Shown: positions 27,720-37,298 of the stretch, piece by piece
How positions within the stretch are numbered: the stretch's first letter is position 1
How the letters are laid out: every line of letters starts with the position of its first letter
Assembly: GCA_030748495.1 (NCBI GenBank)
Contig: JASMLX010000017.1
Coordinates: forward strand, 132 to 64,131
Length of the DNA stretch: 64,000 nucleotides
Direction of reading: 5' to 3'
DNA from: Candidatus Poribacteria bacterium
Lineage (GTDB): Bacteria > Poribacteria > WGA-4E > UBA9662
Notes under the pieces: model-generated
The model's input: the letters and a program-made list of their open reading frames with translations, nothing else
Databases searched by the model: none
What the model was told of the DNA's origin: nothing
Program-made: the position numbers and the translations under genes

Positions 27720-27756
27720 GGGGTTGCTGGTTAGGTTCCGGCAACCCCTTTTTTAT
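27720..27756 (+). terminator. Rho-independent terminator of the keto-sugar operon
   Basis: GGGGTTGC pairs perfectly with GCAACCCC, followed by six T. It lies 30 bp after the DUF1080 stop. Confidence 0.9.
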
Positions 27757-28156
27757 GACGAATACCTGAAGCCAAAAAGGAGTATGCTTTGCTCTACATT
27801 ACCTCTGCCCGATGATTAGGCTCTGGAGAGTATGACTATACGTGTCACCATTCCTGATCAAGCCAAGGGCAGGCATGATGTCTCTGGTAGAGCAGGTTTT
27901 CGACTACAGGTCTTAGTGCAATCCGTGATCGCTCTTTCGTCTTGGAGTTTTTCACCAAACCATCGTCGTAATATTGCATAGTGCCAGCACTCAAAAAAGT
28001 TGAGATTTGCACGGCCCCCCTTTTTTAAAAAGCCCACCCTTCGATTATCTTTTTAACCAAAAAACGACACTCTTATTCCTGCTATTTCTGCGGAGTTTTA
28101 AGAAGAATAGCCATTTCAGGGCTCTCTAATTAGCGGCCACGGCGCAAATTGTCGTC
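27757..28156. other. Gap without a supported gene
   Basis: Between the operon terminator and the 3' end of the DUF6785 gene. No relic recognised; it includes the homopolymer stretch CCCCCCTTTTTTAAAAA at 28014-28031. Confidence 0.3.
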
Positions 28157-30058
28157 TTACGGAAACATCGTATAAACATTCTTACCCAGGATAATTCCGA
28201 GGAGGCTCCAAAGACTACCCGCCGTAAATTGGCCAAAAATAAAGCCCAGAAAAAGTGGTAACATCATCCGATAGTATTTGACGCCACCGCCAGCGAAAAG
28301 GAGCCGTTTGGTTAACCATCCCAAAAAAATTGAAAACCATAGCCATGTCATGGCCCAACCTTTACCTACAGCATATCCAGCCGGGTAGAAGGGCCACCAG
28401 ATGAATCTGCGCTTTAATACAGTGAGGATAGCCGTGATGAAGAAGCCAATTCCCACCTGTTGCATGACCTGAAAATTCGGGCTTTTAGGAAATAGAATTC
28501 GGCTTCTTAAATAATTGAAGTTACCAATGCCCCACTTGGCAAACTGAAACCTGTAGTATAACGATACATGAAGCAGAATTGACAAAAATGCGCCGATAAT
28601 TGAAGCCACAATTATTGCGATTACCAGTCGGCGTTGGTTGATATTAAAGTAAGATCCGATCTTGAACCCCTCAAGTTGATGTGGCATAGGATGACAACGG
28701 TAACCATAAGCCAGCCAAGATAGAAGTGTTGTATTGGTTAAATTGGCAGGACCAATGGCTCGCGTTCCTAGAAACCCAACCATAATACGATCCGGATGCG
28801 CATTATGCAACTCATGTGTTGGGGGCCCAAGCTCTGCCCGCATTCGAGTCATCCCAAGACATAAGATAAAGTAAGTGACGAAATAAGTTATGGCAACCCA
28901 CGGCGAGAGGCCGGCCTTATACCAAAACAAAACCATGATGGACGTACCAAAAATCATTCCGAACACCGCTAAATAGTAAAGGCCATCATCCGTTTTTCTG
29001 GCAAATACTTTTCCAATGATACTCATGATGTGCCTGCGACTCGTCCATAGCGCGATTACGCCAATACCAATCCATGCACCTGCACGTTGTTCGTTTAGCA
29101 GGCCAACTGCTGTGGCAAACCCAAGTGTAGTTAGAACAACTGGTTGCAATTTCCATGTTAGCAGAAAAAACCAAAGAGATAAGGAGAGGTCTAGAGGCAT
29201 TAGGTAACCCAACCCTATGGCAAATGGGTAGACGTAAATAGCAAATCCCCAACTCATGGCATTCCACGGTCTAATGGTGGTGGGAACTATATATTTGATT
29301 TTTAACGGCGGAATAGATGGAAAGAGATAATTAAGCCCGGCGATAACTTCGAGGGTAAAGGCAATGATAAATCCAAGCCATATCAGTTTGTTGGAGAAGA
29401 GGGTAGAGGTGTTCGCAATTACCTCTACAGGCATAACAGTTAAGGGATAGCTGAGTTTCTCATGTTCAACCCACTGTTTTCGTACCACAATATTAATGCA
29501 TAACATGACAAATAGCAGTACGACTACAAAGCAGGTCCAAGCCAATATGGGTATCAACCAGGCATTGATGTATTGTGCTTGCCAAAAGTTCTCATCACCT
29601 TCAAAGTATCCCCGCAGTATCCGCCTGTTTGGGACAGTTAACCAGGTCGGCAAGTAACGAAAGAAAAGGTCTTCCCACTCGTTTTCAGGTGTAGCGAACC
29701 AAAACGGATTGGCCATCAGCGGCACCAATTGGCGGATAATATCGTGCCCAGCCAGTGCGGTCGCCACAGACACCATGATGTATGTAATCGCAATTTCAGA
29801 GTCGCGTAGGGCCAAAGTTTTAAATGTCCGTTTTAGCAACAAATTAACACCGGCTAAGGTGAAGAGGGTAAAAAGGACGGTTGGAAAGACAGAAAAATCG
29901 GTAAGTTCGTAGACAACCCGGTTTTCGCCTGAGACGATCCAGTAACAATTTAGGGCAATTAGGAGAGAACCAAAAATTAAAACACGGATAATAAAACGGG
30001 AGGTCAAGGTTGGGCCGAATTCATCTTGTTTAGGGTATGCTATGGGATTTTCCTTCAT
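28157..30058 (-). CDS. DUF6785/DUF6784-type polytopic membrane protein
   Basis: The 633-aa product has about a dozen transmembrane helices. The N-terminal part contains the DUF6785-like block (VYELTDFSVFPTVLFTLFTL, EIAITYIMVSVATALAGHD) and the C-terminal third the DUF6784-like block (KGWAMTWLWFSIFLGWLTKR, GGGVKYYRMMLPLFLGFIFG). The RMRAELGPPTHELHNAHPD loop in the middle is strongly conserved in this family. The overall organisation resembles oligopeptide-transporter-like carriers; the substrate is unknown. No ribosome-binding site is obvious. It lies downstream of the NHL-repeat gene on the same strand, with 314 bp in between. Confidence 0.8.
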   Translation of the reverse strand: MKENPIAYPKQDEFGPTLTSRFIIRVLIFGSLLIALNCYWIVSGENRVVYELTDFSVFPTVLFTLFTLAGVNLLLKRTFKTLALRDSEIAITYIMVSVATALAGHDIIRQLVPLMANPFWFATPENEWEDLFFRYLPTWLTVPNRRILRGYFEGDENFWQAQYINAWLIPILAWTCFVVVLLFVMLCINIVVRKQWVEHEKLSYPLTVMPVEVIANTSTLFSNKLIWLGFIIAFTLEVIAGLNYLFPSIPPLKIKYIVPTTIRPWNAMSWGFAIYVYPFAIGLGYLMPLDLSLSLWFFLLTWKLQPVVLTTLGFATAVGLLNEQRAGAWIGIGVIALWTSRRHIMSIIGKVFARKTDDGLYYLAVFGMIFGTSIMVLFWYKAGLSPWVAITYFVTYFILCLGMTRMRAELGPPTHELHNAHPDRIMVGFLGTRAIGPANLTNTTLLSWLAYGYRCHPMPHQLEGFKIGSYFNINQRRLVIAIIVASIIGAFLSILLHVSLYYRFQFAKWGIGNFNYLRSRILFPKSPNFQVMQQVGIGFFITAILTVLKRRFIWWPFYPAGYAVGKGWAMTWLWFSIFLGWLTKRLLFAGGGVKYYRMMLPLFLGFIFGQFTAGSLWSLLGIILGKNVYTMFP

Positions 30059-30372
30059 TCAACTATCTTTCTTTTTCCTCAGTTTTCAATTGGTAGATGA
30101 GGCAACACTCAGCGATTTACAGCAGTTCCTCATATCCAATACCGCCTAGAGATCTGTACGAACTACGACGCGCTACGGGGAGAAAACGCCTCTCGCCGAT
30201 TACACCACCTCACCAGCATTACCTACTTGCCCCCTTACTCTCACCCCGGCCAGGCGGTCGGGGTACTCGATTAGTCACCTCGATAATCAGGTAAAGAGTG
30301 AAATCGTGCCGTTTTTGAGGGCTATGTTGTAACCTTTTTCCTAATAAGCCCATCAACTCATTAGGGAGAAGG
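30059..30372. other. Gap without a supported gene
   Basis: A plus-strand open frame (30097-30294) has no recognised product. The stretch presumably holds the promoter of the DUF6785 gene. Confidence 0.3.
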
Positions 30373-31323
30373 TCATTTTTTGATTAGCTTCTGCATAGAG
30401 CGAAGTTCTCTGGGAGGATCTATGTTTCTACCAAACTCGGCATGCGAAACCTCAGCCACATAGATATCGCCATTGGAGTCCGTGGCCACGGCGTGTGGCG
30501 CATAGAACCTACCAGGTTTGTCGCCAAAGGCCTCCTGACTAAGTCTGGTCAACACGTTGCCTTTCACGTCCAGTATGGATACACGAGGCCCCAATTGTCC
30601 CGCTACCTTGTAAGCCTCGGTTCCGCCAGCGTAATACTCTCCTACGTAAACCAGGCCTTTGGAGACATGGACTGCTGCCGTTCTGGAGAGATCCCCCCAT
30701 CGAGCCTCCAGTTCGCCAGCCGGATTGAAGACCTGAATACGCCGGTTCTCACGGTCGCCGATATACACGTAACCGTCTTGGTCTATGTCAATATCGTGAA
30801 CAATGTTAAAACTCCCTAGTTCCGTGCCGGCCTGCCCCCAGGAATTTAGCAATTGCTTCCCATCTGGCGAGAACCTGTGGACACGGGCATTGCCATAGCC
30901 ATCAGCTACTAGAATATCGCCGTTTCGAGGGTCAATGGCCACTCGGGTGGGGCTGCAGAAGGGTTGTCCACTCATGGCTGGCGCGTGTTGGTTCTTCCCA
31001 TTGAGTGTCATCAGCAACTGCCCCTCCGGTGTAAACTGCCGTATGGAGTGGTCTTGATTATCAACACACCAGACGGTGTCGTCAGGGGCAATAGTGACCG
31101 CATGGGGGTTTGTGAAAACATCGCCTTCACCCCAACTGCGTAGTACGTTGCCTTCGGTGTCAAAGACTATCATGGGATGATTGCCCCGGTTGAATACGTA
31201 CACGTTGTCCTTGGAGTCTACGTCGACCGAAGTAGCCTCCTTGTAGAACCAACCCTCTGGGAGATTACCCCAGTTCTCTCCTGAAATTTGATAGGTGTAC
31301 TCACCACTTCCTAGTGTGACCAT
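30373..31323 (-). CDS. NHL-repeat six-bladed beta-propeller
   Basis: GGAGG precedes the ATG. The 316-aa protein repeats the NHL pattern (DVDSKDNVYVFNRGNHPMIV, VTIAPDDTVWCVDNQDHSI, VAIDPRNGDILVADGYGNAR, DIDQDGYVYIGDRENRRIQV, VATDSNGDIYVAE), with the closing DRENRRIQVF blade typical of peptidyl-alpha-hydroxyglycine-lyase-like propellers. No signal peptide is seen, so it probably works inside the cell. Family members bind ligands or act as lyases or hydrolases on metabolites; here the substrate is unknown. It may be co-transcribed with the downstream DUF6785 gene. Confidence 0.85.
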   Translation of the reverse strand: MVTLGSGEYTYQISGENWGNLPEGWFYKEATSVDVDSKDNVYVFNRGNHPMIVFDTEGNVLRSWGEGDVFTNPHAVTIAPDDTVWCVDNQDHSIRQFTPEGQLLMTLNGKNQHAPAMSGQPFCSPTRVAIDPRNGDILVADGYGNARVHRFSPDGKQLLNSWGQAGTELGSFNIVHDIDIDQDGYVYIGDRENRRIQVFNPAGELEARWGDLSRTAAVHVSKGLVYVGEYYAGGTEAYKVAGQLGPRVSILDVKGNVLTRLSQEAFGDKPGRFYAPHAVATDSNGDIYVAEVSHAEFGRNIDPPRELRSMQKLIKK

Positions 31324-31390
31324 TGTGTACCTCCGTTTGATATTATCTTCAATCTATCCTGTTGTTAAAATACAATCTATTAACTAATAG

Positions 31391-32065
31391 CTAATTCTTT
31401 ATTTGGCCTGCACTCAATAAGGAGAGAAGCCGACTCCAGGCAGCCTGATTAACCTCTTTTTCTTTTCCACTGGTCTCAGTTCCGAATCCTCGCCTCAAAA
31501 ATGCATGACCCACATCATCATAGATCACCGGCTGATAAATCCGGCCTAGCCGTTTCATCGGCTTTTGCGTGGTTCCAATAGTGGCGTTAATTCGTTGGTC
31601 ATTTTGGCCGTAAAAACCGTAGAGTAGGACAATTAATACGCGACATAGCCGATGTTTCTAGTAGCCTGCCATAAAAAACAGATGCTGCGGCTAAACTATC
31701 GTCATTAGTCGCATACCTGAAGGTCGGCGCGCTGCCCCAACGGAAGCCCAGTACACTAACCTTTTGCTTAGTCGCAGATAGGTTTCGATCATATTTGACC
31801 AAGGCTTCGAGATCCATGGTAATTTGCTCAGCTTCCAGTTGGAAGATGACCGTTCTGGCGGCATCGCTAAAAGCAAAGCTATCTGTTGCGCTACCTTCAG
31901 GACTGGATCCAGACAGAAAGTCAGGACAAAGAGCCAGATATCCATGTTTGGCTCTTTCATCTCTCATCCAACGCACTCAGTTGGTAAGCCCGCGATTTTC
32001 ATGAATCACGATTACAATATCCATATTATCTTTACCTCTCCGCAAAAGCTCCAAAAGTGGAAAGG
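31391..32065 (-). pseudogene. Dienelactone-hydrolase-family relic with dead active site
   Basis: From 32030 downward: DIVIVIHENRGLTN, then a TGA where Trp is expected, then VRWMRDERAKHGYLALCPDF, followed by VSVLGFRWGSAPTFRYATN. The active-site Cys of the usual GFCWG is Arg here. Near 31620 a frameshift moves to YGFYGQNDQRINATI and YDDVGHAFLRRGF (Asp and His of the triad still visible), ending in TAG at 31391. Three independent lesions (nonsense, nucleophile loss, frameshift) show that the gene is dead. It lies beside an intact alpha/beta hydrolase on the other strand. Confidence 0.75.
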
Positions 32066-32337
32066 AGATGCTCATTTCAGCGGTTATATTTATCCATTAG
32101 CGATGTTTCATTCTGAGCCTACCCTCCATCGAACCTCTAATATAACCGTTGGGCCTACATTTCCAATCTAGTAATGGGCTTCACTCACTGTTGCGCTTCC
32201 ATGTTGCTGGGCTGAGATCAGCTGAAGGCTATTGCCTATCCATGATCATCAAGGTAACTTGCCAATAGGGTAACCATAGCCTATCCTACAGTCGTTGCAA
32301 CCCACAACTCAATTTAATTAATACAATAGGTTTAGCG

Positions 32338-33045
32338 ATGCAAATCGAATTAACTCACACTCATGGACAACAACTTAATTACCTATTATATCTGCCGACT
32401 GAAACTACAGAGAATTCACGCCCTCTAATCCTCTTTCTGCATGGTGCTGGAGAACGTGGAGACGATCTATCGCAACTCAAGAAGCACGGGATCCCCAAGA
32501 TCGTGGATCAAGATCCAAATTTTCCCTTTATTGCGGTTTCCCCACAATGCCCTACCGAATCTCGCTGGATAAACCGGGTTGACATCCTGAAAAGTCTGCT
32601 GGATCACGTGCAGGCTACCTATCTTGTCGATTCTAGTCGAATCTATTTAACCGGCTTGAGCATGGGTGGGCAGGGGGCCTGGTGGTTAGCCGCTGCCTAC
32701 CCTGACTATTTTGCTGCCGTGGTGCCTATCTGTGGTCGCACATATACCTCATCTACCAATTCCGAAATCAAATCCAAGGGGGGTTGGCCACTGTCAGCCC
32801 TGGTTGAGCAAACCGACCGTATTAAAGATCTACCGCTCTGGGTCTTTCATGGTGCCGAAGACAGCGTGGTCCCACTTCAACACTCGCAAGAAATGGTTTC
32901 AGCATTAAAAGGTCTGGATAGCCATGTTCGTTTCACCATTTACCCGGGGGTTGGACACGATTCCTGGACAAAAACCTACGATAATCCACAGCTATATCAA
33001 TGGTTGCTCCAACACCATTCCAGTAACTCAGGCCAGATGAAATAA
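32338..33045 (+). CDS. Alpha/beta hydrolase, LpqC/PHB-depolymerase-like esterase
   Basis: The 235-aa protein has the oxyanion strand ILFLHGAGERGDD, the nucleophile elbow GLSMGGQGAWWLA (Ser), an acid in WVFHGAEDSVVP and the catalytic His in YPGVGHDSWTKTY. It lacks a signal peptide. Such enzymes hydrolyse carboxyl esters or act on acylated substrates. Its neighbour on the other strand is the dead dienelactone hydrolase. Ribosome-binding site weak (AGG, nine bases upstream). Confidence 0.85.
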   Translation: MQIELTHTHGQQLNYLLYLPTETTENSRPLILFLHGAGERGDDLSQLKKHGIPKIVDQDPNFPFIAVSPQCPTESRWINRVDILKSLLDHVQATYLVDSSRIYLTGLSMGGQGAWWLAAAYPDYFAAVVPICGRTYTSSTNSEIKSKGGWPLSALVEQTDRIKDLPLWVFHGAEDSVVPLQHSQEMVSALKGLDSHVRFTIYPGVGHDSWTKTYDNPQLYQWLLQHHSSNSGQMK

Positions 33046-33551
33046 ATTAACTTTAACATCAACCAGTGTAGTTAAATAGAGCCCATACAGTTGAGCTTAT
33101 GCTTGTCAATACGTCATTTTGGTTCAGGTATTCCAAACCAATCAGGTGCAAATCTCTTTCTGCCCCAGTATTGTCGATGATGCTTTCAGCCGACGGATCA
33201 GGAGAAATATTTGGCCGAATGGATCTACCGGCCTTGGCCTTACAGGCTTTCATTATATACGAAGATATCGCTACCCTGGTAGCGGATTTTATGCTCGACT
33301 GTTGTTGTGCGATGGAATATGTCGTCTGACCAAACACGAGGTTGGCTGAGCAAAGATTTTGGCATCTCCTCAGATGCACGACCTTAGATTCAATGGTAAA
33401 ATCCTGTCCTACTAGTTGGTTTCATTTGTCCAATGCTTTCGTTCTGCTTAGTTTGGTCATAAAGCCTCTCCTGTCAAATATCCTAATTTATTGTTGATTT
33501 AGCTACGGCAGACACCGCATTGTTCCAATAATTACCCCCACGACTCAGGCT
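33046..33551. other. Decayed stretch
   Basis: Both strands stay open for 76-106 codons around 33059-33379, but neither translation resembles a known family and no ribosome-binding site supports one. Stop codons in all frames after 33380. I regard it as decayed coding sequence of unknown origin. Confidence 0.35.
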
Positions 33552-33973
33552 TTGAATCAGCCCCAAATATTTTATTCTTTTTTAGCACCAATTCCTTATG
33601 CAAGTGTTTATGCTTCCTCGAAAGCTTATGTACTTACGTTCTCAGAAGCTATTCGATACGAATATCAAGATAAAGGTATAAAAGTAATGGCTCTGTTACC
33701 CGGAGGAACAGAATCCGAATTTGCTAAAGTTGCTACAGAAAAATCTGAGAAGCCAACACAAAGGTATAAAGAGTTGGAACCAGGCAAAGGGTCAGGATTA
33801 TTAATGCCGACATCTCATGAAGTTGCAATGAAGTGTCTATCAGCCTTTGAAAAAAAGCAGTTTATTATCAGTGAAGTGGAAACAGATTACTTTTTGCAAC
33901 GACTAAATTTTTGTCTAGAAAAGGTGCTTTAAATATGGCAGGTAAAATGTTTACAAGAATTGCTGGTGAATAA
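33552..33973 (+). pseudogene. Short-chain dehydrogenase, C-terminal relic
   Basis: The open frame starts within the enzyme: PIPYASVYASSKAYVLTFSE contains the catalytic YxxxK, then YEYQDKGIKVMALLPGGTES. The N-terminal Rossmann half is missing. Near 33910 a frameshift in a T run (AAATTTTTG) is needed to reach the natural end, SRKGALNMAGKMFTRIAGE, stopping at 33973. With no cofactor-binding domain it cannot be active. The lower G+C content than that of its neighbours may mean a different origin. Confidence 0.7.
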
Positions 33974-34036
33974 TGCTCAACATCATTGTCACTAATTGAA
34001 TCAAGAAGGTATCAACACCGATTTCTCGATTCGCTG

Positions 34037-35380
34037 CTAGAGGGTACTTTCCGGTGGATCTGAGTAGGAGCATTTGTACAATTGTTTGTTTCTCGGCTCG
34101 CCAAGCCTGTAGGCATAGTAGAGGGTTAGCAGCCCAAAGAGAATCGAGATTAGAAAGTTAGTTTGAAAAGACATCCGTTCAGCAATGAAACCACCCAATA
34201 AAGGGAAAATGGCTGTTGGAGCAAGCATCATGTCCATAAAAGCGATGTAAGATGGACGACGATCTTCAGGTGCAATCTCCAGTAGGTAGTTCATCCTACC
34301 GATCATGAATCCACCGTTAGTAGTGGTAAAAATAGCGTGAGCTAAAATCAAGCAAGCTAAGGCTGGCGTAATGAAACCGAGTTGAGTTTCCCAACCGATA
34401 GTGGCCGATAACGACCTAACCAGATAGGTGGAAACTAAAACCAAAAGCGGGGAAACCGAAAACAGGAACGTATTGACGATGATTAACAGGCGATTCCCAT
34501 AGCGATCACCGATATAACTCCAGAGAAAGTTGATTGGCAGTGTTAGACCGGCCGAGAGGATAACCAGGTTACCGAGAAAAGCTGGTCGAATGGATAAGAT
34601 CTGGATAGCGAAGGAGGCATAAACTACTGGCCCGACCAGTGCCATGGATTGAACAAGGTTACTCAGATATAGAAACCGGAAGTTGGCATCGATCTTGAAT
34701 ATGCCGATTCCTCGCTGAATATGTTGTTGAATAGGAATCCTCTTCAGGTATGCTAATCCAGCCGGTTCGTACACGAAACCGAAGCTAAGTAGGCAGCAAG
34801 CTAGAAAAAATGCTGCAGTGGTATAAAGAACTGCGTAATTATGAGGGAACACCAAACCATTTCCCCCGAGAATATGCCTGATATAAAAGCCGCTGGCAAT
34901 ACCAACGATGCCACCAAAAAAACCGCGTAACCCCATCAATTGACCTCGTTGACCGATAGAAATAGTTTTGGCGATTATTTCGTTGAAGCCGATACTACTC
35001 GAACCGATGCCCGCTGCATAGAGTCCCAACAAGATCATAAAGATCCAGACCAGTAAGGTCGGAGCTGTTGTGCCAAAATGGTAAGTTGACAGCGCTATTA
35101 AGGCTAAAATCAGCACTCGAAACAAACCACCACCAATATAGAACGGTTTTTTATGTGTCCAGGTCTCGGCTATATTTGAAATCACCAAGTGAGATAGAAA
35201 CTGCCCCAAGCGCATAATAGCTAGCGGAAGCGTGGCTAAAATAACCGAGTCTTTTAGTTGAAGGAGAAAAGCGGATAAGACAAGTTCAGGTTGGATAGTA
35301 GCAGTAACGACGGCCCACAATGCCCCATTGAGAATACCCAGAACGAAGGCCCGTTGATCGGTCTGGTTAGAGATAGACAC
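34037..35380 (-). CDS. MFS transporter (447 aa)
   Basis: Start codon GTG. Twelve hydrophobic segments are recognisable; the family loop between helices 2 and 3 is weak, as in distant MFS members. The N-terminal half has FHFGTTAPTLLVWIFMILL; the central loop contains AYLKRIPIQQHIQRGIGIF; the C-terminal half starts FLYLSNLVQSMALVGPVVY. The last transmembrane segment is followed by a short hydrophilic tail. Substrate unknown. It is transcribed alone, next to a divergent second MFS gene with 637 bp between. Confidence 0.75.
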   Translation of the reverse strand: MSISNQTDQRAFVLGILNGALWAVVTATIQPELVLSAFLLQLKDSVILATLPLAIMRLGQFLSHLVISNIAETWTHKKPFYIGGGLFRVLILALIALSTYHFGTTAPTLLVWIFMILLGLYAAGIGSSSIGFNEIIAKTISIGQRGQLMGLRGFFGGIVGIASGFYIRHILGGNGLVFPHNYAVLYTTAAFFLACCLLSFGFVYEPAGLAYLKRIPIQQHIQRGIGIFKIDANFRFLYLSNLVQSMALVGPVVYASFAIQILSIRPAFLGNLVILSAGLTLPINFLWSYIGDRYGNRLLIIVNTFLFSVSPLLVLVSTYLVRSLSATIGWETQLGFITPALACLILAHAIFTTTNGGFMIGRMNYLLEIAPEDRRPSYIAFMDMMLAPTAIFPLLGGFIAERMSFQTNFLISILFGLLTLYYAYRLGEPRNKQLYKCSYSDPPESTL

Positions 35381-36017
35381 TGGTCGAAATACCGATGGTC
35401 AGATAGCTTTGGGGAGGGATGTTCGGGCCTACAGATCTACTCTTCAAGTTGTGGCAATTTGTAATCGCCAAGATGTCTTCCGTTGGAGTTCTTTTACACA
35501 AAAGCACTGATTATACCATTTCTCTACCCGGCTTTAACTGGTATTTATACCTTGAGGATCGGCAGAAGAAAGAGGTCGTTAATCGATGAAGTCGTATTTC
35601 GAGAGGAGATAATTGTCCCCAAGCGGTTTTCTCTCGACAGCCTTCTGTAATATGAGTTCGATATAAACAAGGGACTCCATCTGGTATAATGAATTAATGC
35701 AAAGACAACAGAGGAATTCCCAATAAACATTAGGCCTTCTCCAGCCCCACCACCTGAAGTTGGGTTATTCGATGGGTTGAGGACATACCTTAATTTTCAA
35801 GGCCTAATATTCTTAAGTTATAACCCTCATCTGGTTAGTTGTAACCGGCCGATGGAACTGATACGCAGTACCCGGCTACCGTTGTGTGCCTGCTCTATCC
35901 AGCTGAAAATGGAAATGTAGCAGAATTTTTGAAGTATGATTGGCCTTCTCAACCTTTGATCAGCTGATTAGCAAAACGGGTACCGCAACGAAACTCCTAT
36001 GATAAGCGATGAACTGA
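35381..36017. other. Divergent gap between the two MFS genes
   Basis: It should carry the promoters for both transporters, but no clear pair could be assigned. A 61-codon frame at 35545-35730 has no recognised product. Confidence 0.35.
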
Positions 36018-37229
36018 ATGGCCGCGGATAATCACCCGTTTTCCCGTCAGACGCTAATCCTGCCCGTTTATTTACCTACTTTTCTCCTCTCTTTTGGTCA
36101 AGGCGTTGTTAACCCGACGCTTAGCCTCTACGTTAAATCGTTCGATCTGTCCTACGCGATGACCATGTTTGTTATTGCTACTGCCGTGTTCGGAAACGTT
36201 CCGGCTGGAATACTGCTGGCCAAAATAGGACAGAAGCGGGCGATGATCATCGGAACCGCCATCCTCGCTCTGTCTAGAATTGGCGTCGGTTTAGCCGTAA
36301 ACGTGATTCAACTGGTAACTTTTCAACTTATTGGTGGGATCGGTGTTGCGTTGTGGTCTCTCTCCAGGCATGCATACATGACCCAAATGATCCCTATCAC
36401 TGAGCGTGGTCGTTCACTGGCTATCTTCGGTGGCATCAATCGGATTGCATCCTTTTCTGGACAGTTAGTGGTTATTTTTCTAGGACAGAGCCTTCGTTTA
36501 CCCTTTTTTATCTACGCGGGATCTGCCATTATTACCTCCGGCCTGTGTATCTTTTTCGTTCGTGATCACCGGGTTGCAATAGCGGATCTTTCTAATACAG
36601 AAGATCCGCAGATGTCAGCATTAAAAAAGTTGCTGAATCTACTCCAGGAGAATTACAAGATCTTAGCCACGGCAGGATTAGCCCAGGTCTGCATTCAAAC
36701 CATTCGGCGGGGTCGGACACTGATGGTGCCGCTATTCGCTAGCAGCGTGGTCGGGTTATCCTCCAAACAGGTACGGCAAGTAGTCGCCATCTCCTCTGCT
36801 GTCGATATGCTAATTTTTCCGCTGGCTGGATCTTTGATGGATACATATGGACGAAAATCGGCGATGATACCCGGTTTTACAATTTTCGCTACTGGGATTT
36901 TGATGATGGCGCAGACAAATAATTTTTTACCCCTGTTATTCGCAACAGTTGTGATGGGTGTCGGCAACGGCTTGTGTTCGGGATCAATGATGACCTTAGG
37001 GTCCGACTTGGCACCTCGTAATAATATTAGCAGTTTTTTAAGCCTGTGGCGGATAACCGGCGACATCGGTGGTAATGCGGGACCATTTGTCGTGGGCGGT
37101 ATTGCTGATATTTGGGAACTTAAAACCTCGGTTGTAGTTTTGTCTGGAATCGGCTACTTGGCAGTGGTAATTTTCTGGGGCCTGGTTCCAGAGACACTAC
37201 CTGGCCGGATAGTAAATAGTAGAGACTAA
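36018..37229 (+). CDS. MFS transporter (403 aa)
   Basis: Twelve hydrophobic segments; the family loop LAKIGQKRAMIIGT after the second helix fits the MFS motif A (GxxxDRxGRR-like, here reduced). The second half repeats it in MDTYGRKSAMIPGF, a better match. These two halves identify it as a classical drug/H+ or sugar-type MFS carrier; substrate unknown. No good ribosome-binding site. It is followed after 69 bp by the envelope-protein gene and may be the first of the set that leads to argG. Confidence 0.82.
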   Translation: MAADNHPFSRQTLILPVYLPTFLLSFGQGVVNPTLSLYVKSFDLSYAMTMFVIATAVFGNVPAGILLAKIGQKRAMIIGTAILALSRIGVGLAVNVIQLVTFQLIGGIGVALWSLSRHAYMTQMIPITERGRSLAIFGGINRIASFSGQLVVIFLGQSLRLPFFIYAGSAIITSGLCIFFVRDHRVAIADLSNTEDPQMSALKKLLNLLQENYKILATAGLAQVCIQTIRRGRTLMVPLFASSVVGLSSKQVRQVVAISSAVDMLIFPLAGSLMDTYGRKSAMIPGFTIFATGILMMAQTNNFLPLLFATVVMGVGNGLCSGSMMTLGSDLAPRNNISSFLSLWRITGDIGGNAGPFVVGGIADIWELKTSVVVLSGIGYLAVVIFWGLVPETLPGRIVNSRD

Positions 37230-37298
37230 ATAGATAAATCCCGCTAAAATCTAGCTTGCAGAATGTAAGCGTCTAAAGTACATTAAAGGGATTAAACA

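Noticed and set aside
33059-33379. Overlapping open frames on both strands
   Set aside because: No family match and no translation signal on either strand; kept only as decayed sequence.
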